The position numbers were made by a program, and so were the translations under genes. This document shows, one piece after another, positions 30,330 to 33,905 of a stretch of 33,905 nucleotides of DNA. Position 1 is the stretch's first letter. Each line of letters opens with the position of its first letter. The notes beneath the pieces were generated by a model. That model saw nothing but the letters and a program-made list of their open reading frames with translations. It made no database searches and was not told the DNA's origin. The DNA is from a virus: the IMG/VR virus record IMGVR_UViG_3300027736_000133, positions 1 to 33,905 of that record; one strand, given 5' to 3'.

Positions 30330-30584
30330 TCAGGCAAAAGAAATCCGCGTGCTTGTCGCAGCGGTGATGTCCGCAATCGGGTATTTTTCAGGGTCTTGAA
30401 GATTCAGAGCGCGCAGGATCATGCGGATGCGCTCTTCGGCAGACTTGGCAATGGCGGCTTCGGTGCGGGCATCTCCAGCCTGTGAAAGCGTGGAGGATTT
30501 TCCCGCCGCTAGGTCGTCTTGCGCTTCTCGCAATGACGCCTCAAGGTCTTTTACAGACCACCCAATGAAGTAATTGATTGCCAT
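30330..30584 (-). CDS. head-tail joining protein, gpW-like
   Basis: An 84-residue protein: helix (VKDLEASLREAQDDLAAGKS), short strand/loop (LSQAGDARTEA) and second helix (SAEERIRMILRALNL), which mirrors the gpW fold that stabilises DNA in the head and attaches FII. Its position between terminase and portal genes agrees with lambda. The C-terminal ~20 residues are extra. Confidence 0.75.
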   Translation of the reverse strand: MAINYFIGWSVKDLEASLREAQDDLAAGKSSTLSQAGDARTEAAIAKSAEERIRMILRALNLQDPEKYPIADITAATSTRISFA

Positions 30585-30602
30585 CTAACCGATGGCGGGA
30601 AG

Positions 30603-31145
30603 TCAAACGAGTCTGGTCTTAATCTGAGCAATGACCGCCTCGAACTTCTCAACCTCCCTGCGGACTGATTCTTTTGTTGATTCTGTCCATTGTCCCGAGG
30701 CTTCAAATTGTCTGAAGAGCTTGTCCTTGGCCGCCGCAAACGTCATAAAAATGGCTGTGTCCGGAGTGGAGTCATGCCGTGTCTGAATGGCTGTGCGATG
30801 TGGCTGATCAATCAATCCAAGCGCGAGCATGGTCTGAGATTCGACATGATTCGCCTCGTCAATGGTGCGCGCTGGTTCTGGCAGCGCAATGGCGATGTGA
30901 ATGCATTTCTGAACCGCCAGATAGTTGAATCCGTCCGGTAGCTGCTTCTTGATGGTCTCGAAAAAAGAAAGACTCATCTGCTCGTGCTGGCATAGCGTTT
31001 GAAGTCCAATCCCTATTTCGCGCCCCAGGTTGACCAGCTCAATCTTTGAGTCGCACACGGCCCTGCCAAGTTCTGAGAGTTTTTTCCAGTCGCGGTTCAG
31101 CTTGTCCAGTGAGGCTGTTTTTGATTGTAGTTCAATCTGTGTCAT
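30603..31145 (-). CDS. helical protein of unknown function, packaging module
   Basis: A 180-residue helical protein (QSKTASLDKLNRDWKKLSE; REIGIGLQTLCQHEQMSLSF, then FNYLAVQKCIHIA). The middle resembles DUF3102/Noc-like helical modules only loosely. The start overlaps the previous stop by 4 bases and an ACAACAACTCCCC leader precedes it. It lies between a second unknown and gpW; such genes are not in lambda. Confidence 0.6.
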   Translation of the reverse strand: MTQIELQSKTASLDKLNRDWKKLSELGRAVCDSKIELVNLGREIGIGLQTLCQHEQMSLSFFETIKKQLPDGFNYLAVQKCIHIAIALPEPARTIDEANHVESQTMLALGLIDQPHRTAIQTRHDSTPDTAIFMTFAAAKDKLFRQFEASGQWTESTKESVRREVEKFEAVIAQIKTRLV

Positions 31146-31561
31146 AGTTTTTTGGGGAGTTGTTGTTTGCGTTTTTCCGACATGTTTTTGCAGCTAACCA
31201 GCTTTCGTTGTCCTATGGCCGGAGGCAGGTTGAGAAAGCCGACACTTTGAAATTTCTTCACCATCTTGCTGACGTTGGCTTTCGTCATCGGGCTTCCATC
31301 GGATTTTTTATATCGCAGCGCAAGTTCTTCCTGAGTCTCGACTCCTGCGGTCTCGTGCCAACCCATCGCCAGCAGCCAGCAATCAAAAGCGAACTCGTGA
31401 CAGCCGCGATAGTCTTTGATTATTCGAGCTGAGTCTTTGAAGAAATCAAGCGCACGCGAAGCAGCTTCTCGATAATGATTGGGCTCAGCTTCAAGCTCGG
31501 CTGTTAGTGGATTGCCTCTGTCAGGCTCGTCGTGTTCGATGATGTCTGCTTCGGTATTCAT
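31142..31561 (-). CDS. HTH-containing protein of unknown function, packaging module
   Basis: A 139-residue protein. Residues ~75-110 (TQEELALRYKKSDGSPMTKA, then NVSKMVKKFQ) look like a helix-turn-helix, preceded by a helical Trp-containing region (FDCWLLAMGWHE) and followed by a Lys-rich end. It is ATGA-coupled to the terminase gene and overlaps the next gene by 4 nt. A regulator of late genes or DNA recognition at packaging are possible. Confidence 0.6.
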   Translation of the reverse strand: MNTEADIIEHDEPDRGNPLTAELEAEPNHYREAASRALDFFKDSARIIKDYRGCHEFAFDCWLLAMGWHETAGVETQEELALRYKKSDGSPMTKANVSKMVKKFQSVGFLNLPPAIGQRKLVSCKNMSEKRKQQLPKKL

Positions 31562-33396
31562 TCGTTCTTGGTGTTGGTTTGTTTTTGTTCACTGCGACTT
31601 AATCTTTCGGCGCATGGATCTGGAACGAGGTCTGCCAGTATTGCGCCCAACACTTGGTGATTTGCCAAATCTCGAGCGTGATCGTTGCGGCCTTCTTTCC
31701 AATACACTCGGGTTTCGTTGGTCTTTTTATCAAACTCTGTGCGCTTGACGCGGCTGCTCATCTGCGCGTTGTATTCTTTCTCGGTGTCTTCATCGCCGGT
31801 GATGGGCTCTTCCCAAAGCAGCGCGTCTATGAGTTCTTGAACTTTTTGGTTCATTTGCGATTTGCTAAATCGTATTACTGGACAGCGCCGGCGGCTGAGG
31901 CTTTGTCCTGATTCTGGGTCGCCATACGCCACGGGCGCATAGCTGCGGCGCACCATATTCCCGCCTACCAGCCTATGAGTGAAGTAATATTCTTTCGCTC
32001 CCATGAGAGCCACCCAGCCGTAGCGGATGCAGGCTGAGTAGACTCCGTTGTCGCCCTTGGGAAGATAGCGTGAGTCAATGAATGTCCGATTCGGCAGCAC
32101 CTTAAACTTCTGACGAATCTCTTCGAGCGCTGCAAACCCGTAGGCTTTCCCAAATCCTAAACGACGACTCCGGTCCGTAGACCAGGCGCGCACAGTCCAC
32201 CAAAACAAGTCTTCCTCCTGACGATCCACGGTGAGGAAGCGCGCCTTCTCATCTGACCAATCGCTCTCGATGTCGTAACTGCTTCGCGCAATGTGAAACG
32301 CGCCTTTGAGCAGCGACTCTTCGTCGCGAAACATGGCGCGCCGCTTCTGGTAAAATTGAATCTTTGGCCTTAGGTCTCCGCGCTTCTCGGCGTTGCTGGC
32401 CTCCAGCCACAGCTCGACCAGCTCCACCCATGGGAAGTCGATTACGGTCTCCCAGTGGAACGACTTGCGTTTGTCGTTGGACTCTCCTTTGGGAATGTAT
32501 TGTCCGGTGCGATTCCATTCGTTCTTTGTTCGGCTTCCATCGAGTATCGGGTGCGCGCAGTGTTCGCACTCAAAGCGAATGGTCGGGATGCACTTGGCAA
32601 TGTTCCAGTCGCCGCTGGGTGTTTGGTGTTTGTCCCATGTCATACCCCAGAAGCTGCCGTCTAAGCGCTGACCGCTGAACACGGGCTCAAAGTATTTTGC
32701 GCAGGCCGGGCATTGAACCGTCCACTCATGAATCTGCGCTCGGTGATAGTGGCGATACCATTCCGAGTTCTCCATCGGCTCGGCAAATCCGTCGCGCGGG
32801 CCAGCTTGACTGATTGCTAAAACCTTCGATGTTTGCGTTTTTAAGTAGTCACCCACGCGCCCAATGGCCTCTCCCATTTTGCCCTGATCCCACATCCAAC
32901 ATTCTTCAAGTCGTAAATAGCGAATGGATTTTGTCTGAAGGTTGGAGATGGCCGGGCCGGAGTTATACCATCCGTGACCGTGGCTGAACATGATCTCATT
33001 GTCTCGAATTTTGTGGCGCTCCGCGGGAAACAAATCTCGAACGGGTTGACAGTTTCTGAAGTTTACCACAGATCGGGATTCCGCAAAAAATTTTGCCTCT
33101 TGGTCTGTCTGGAAAATTTCCATGTATGGCCCAGGGTCGGCGGAGATTCCATACAGGCATATGCCATCGCCAATGAGTGAGCCGCCGCCGCGCACCGGCT
33201 TAAGGATGTTTACCTCTCTGACGCGGTCGTCTTGCCATGCGTCAAACACGGCTATGAAGTGACGCGACCCGCTCACATCAAACGGGCCGGTTTTGGTTAT
33301 TGGTGGCGACAGAACCCAGTTTTTCGACAGCCAGTCGTGGATGCTAGTCCGCTCTGGCGGAGTGAACATGTGGGATATTTGTTCGCCAATTTTCAT
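31558..33396 (-). CDS. terminase large subunit, lambda gpA (GpA) family
   Basis: A 612-residue packaging motor. Its ATP site matches gpA's deviant Walker A: Lys66 in LKPVRGGGS (residues 65-73), with the lysine at the N-terminal side and Arg69; Walker B is YLRLEEC (160-166), with Leu where the usual acidic residue precedes Glu. Zinc-ribbon-like CPAC and CEHC at 229-232 and 277-280 and nuclease-type FLTVDRQ (Asp391) and FIDSRY (Asp441) follow. It cuts concatemers at cos and translocates DNA with the small subunit, whose gene overlaps it by 4 bp (ATGA). Confidence 0.93.
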   Translation of the reverse strand: MKIGEQISHMFTPPERTSIHDWLSKNWVLSPPITKTGPFDVSGSRHFIAVFDAWQDDRVREVNILKPVRGGGSLIGDGICLYGISADPGPYMEIFQTDQEAKFFAESRSVVNFRNCQPVRDLFPAERHKIRDNEIMFSHGHGWYNSGPAISNLQTKSIRYLRLEECWMWDQGKMGEAIGRVGDYLKTQTSKVLAISQAGPRDGFAEPMENSEWYRHYHRAQIHEWTVQCPACAKYFEPVFSGQRLDGSFWGMTWDKHQTPSGDWNIAKCIPTIRFECEHCAHPILDGSRTKNEWNRTGQYIPKGESNDKRKSFHWETVIDFPWVELVELWLEASNAEKRGDLRPKIQFYQKRRAMFRDEESLLKGAFHIARSSYDIESDWSDEKARFLTVDRQEEDLFWWTVRAWSTDRSRRLGFGKAYGFAALEEIRQKFKVLPNRTFIDSRYLPKGDNGVYSACIRYGWVALMGAKEYYFTHRLVGGNMVRRSYAPVAYGDPESGQSLSRRRCPVIRFSKSQMNQKVQELIDALLWEEPITGDEDTEKEYNAQMSSRVKRTEFDKKTNETRVYWKEGRNDHARDLANHQVLGAILADLVPDPCAERLSRSEQKQTNTKNE

Positions 33397-33878
33397 GTCT
33401 CGAATTTTGAAAAGATTTTTTGAAACTCAGCCAGCACGTCGTCTTCCAGCCGCTTCCCGTAGATGCGGGCCTGGGGAACGTCCAATCCAGCAACGGCGAG
33501 CGGGTATTCGTTTTCAAGCTTCTGACGCAGGATCTGTTTGATGGGCTCGGCTACCTTGCGGAAGTCGGCTACGACTAGCAATTTTGAAACCACCAAACCA
33601 TCGGCAATGTCGTTCTCTCTCTTCTTTTTTCTGTGTTCTTCGTCCGCGATGGCTTTCTTCATTTGGGCAAGCGTCTCCTTCTGTTCGCGGTAGTATTTAA
33701 TCAGGCCCTGCACAGTGGCCTTAAGGTCGTATCTTCCACTGACCGGCTCTGGGAAATGACCATCCTTGGCAAGCTGGCGGAAGCGGCGATCTGTTATGTC
33801 TAGGCCGGTGAACTCAATTAACTCTTTGATTGTCGCCCCGCCCTTATGAAACTGAACTGATTTTTTAGATGAACTCAT
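33393..33878 (-). CDS. terminase small subunit, Nu1-like
   Basis: A 161-residue protein: N-terminal winged HTH (TIKELIEFTGLDITDRRFRQ, LAKDGHFPEP, GRYDL; residues ~16-52) followed by a long helical region (QKETLAQMKKAIADEEHRKK), as in Nu1/gp1-type cos-binding proteins. It is the first gene of the genome in transcription order, 15 nt from the terminal repeat, and ATGA-coupled to the large subunit, so it probably binds sites near the genome end. Confidence 0.9.
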   Translation of the reverse strand: MSSSKKSVQFHKGGATIKELIEFTGLDITDRRFRQLAKDGHFPEPVSGRYDLKATVQGLIKYYREQKETLAQMKKAIADEEHRKKKRENDIADGLVVSKLLVVADFRKVAEPIKQILRQKLENEYPLAVAGLDVPQARIYGKRLEDDVLAEFQKIFSKFET

Positions 33879-33892
33879 AGATATCCTTACGA

Positions 33893-33905
33893 ATGTTTGG
33901 TAACC
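33893..33905. repeat. terminal direct repeat, right copy (candidate cohesive end)
   Basis: An exact copy of bases 1-13, ending 15 bases upstream of the small-terminase ATG (33878). See the left copy. Confidence 0.55.

Noticed and set aside
1-33905. Lysogeny module (integrase, excisionase, repressor)
   Set aside because: No frame shows tyrosine/serine recombinase or CI-type HTH-plus-peptidase features; small HTH genes alone do not suffice.

Overview
The window looks like one essentially complete genome of a small tailed double-stranded DNA phage (about 33.9 kb). Every gene I accept lies on the minus strand, so the genome reads from high to low coordinates. The same 13 bases begin and end the window, next to a dyad and just upstream of a Nu1-like terminase small subunit. 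That is what a cos (cohesive-end) phage would show if the overhangs were filled in during library preparation. Lambda-type packaging and head genes, a TGA/ATG-coupled gene layout, a lipobox lipoprotein and Sec signal peptides point to a Gram-negative host. Thr/Asn-rich exported proteins and paired 'TPTPRTD' proteins make a Verrucomicrobiota/PVC-type host plausible, but that is inference. I see no integrase, excisionase, CI-like repressor or tRNA, so a virulent lifestyle is the simplest reading.

Layout in transcription order. (1) Packaging and head, 33.9-23.9 kb: small and large terminase, two unknown early-head-module genes, gpW-like joining protein, lambda-type portal, S49/ClpP-like protease, a cassette of four presumed virion-surface genes (one with five exact 20-residue repeats), a scaffold-like coiled-coil protein, then a P22-family coat protein followed by a strong terminator. 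(2) Connector and tail, 23.9-12.2 kb: FII-like connector, Z-like basic protein, U-like terminator, tail tube, probable chaperone, a short 398-residue tape measure, distal tail proteins, a 35-cysteine 884-residue protein, and a beta-helix fibre. Three genes here carry classic Sec signal peptides, which is odd for phage tail genes. (3) Lysis and accessory genes, 12.2-8.2 kb: two holin-like membrane proteins, a spanin-like overlapping pair, a metallophosphoesterase, tiny zinc-ribbon and HTH proteins, and a SleB-type endolysin. (4) Replication, recombination and modification, 8.2-0.1 kb: SNF2 helicase overlapping a DNA methyltransferase, Sak4-like recombinase with an SSB-like partner, HNH endonuclease, a replication protein whose gene carries four 11-bp iterons beside a 59-nt polypyrimidine tract (lambda-O-like origin candidate), two paralogous small proteins, a PD-(D/E)XK-like nuclease, a T5orf172/GIY-YIG-like protein and a conserved-looking unknown.

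Genes are tightly packed: at least a dozen junctions are 4-base ATGA or GTGA overlaps or 1-base TGATG/TAATG overlaps. This decided several starts and exposed genes shorter than 60 codons (the 59-residue partner of the lipoprotein and a 30-residue zinc ribbon). Where genes are not coupled, many starts follow a Shine-Dalgarno-poor, A/C-rich leader of the ACAACACAAACA type. Non-coding structure clusters at the left end (G-quadruplex-forming tract; twenty phased NNGCC pentamers) and in a 266-bp island at 9.95-10.21 kb. There is no gene-free stretch over 300 bases.
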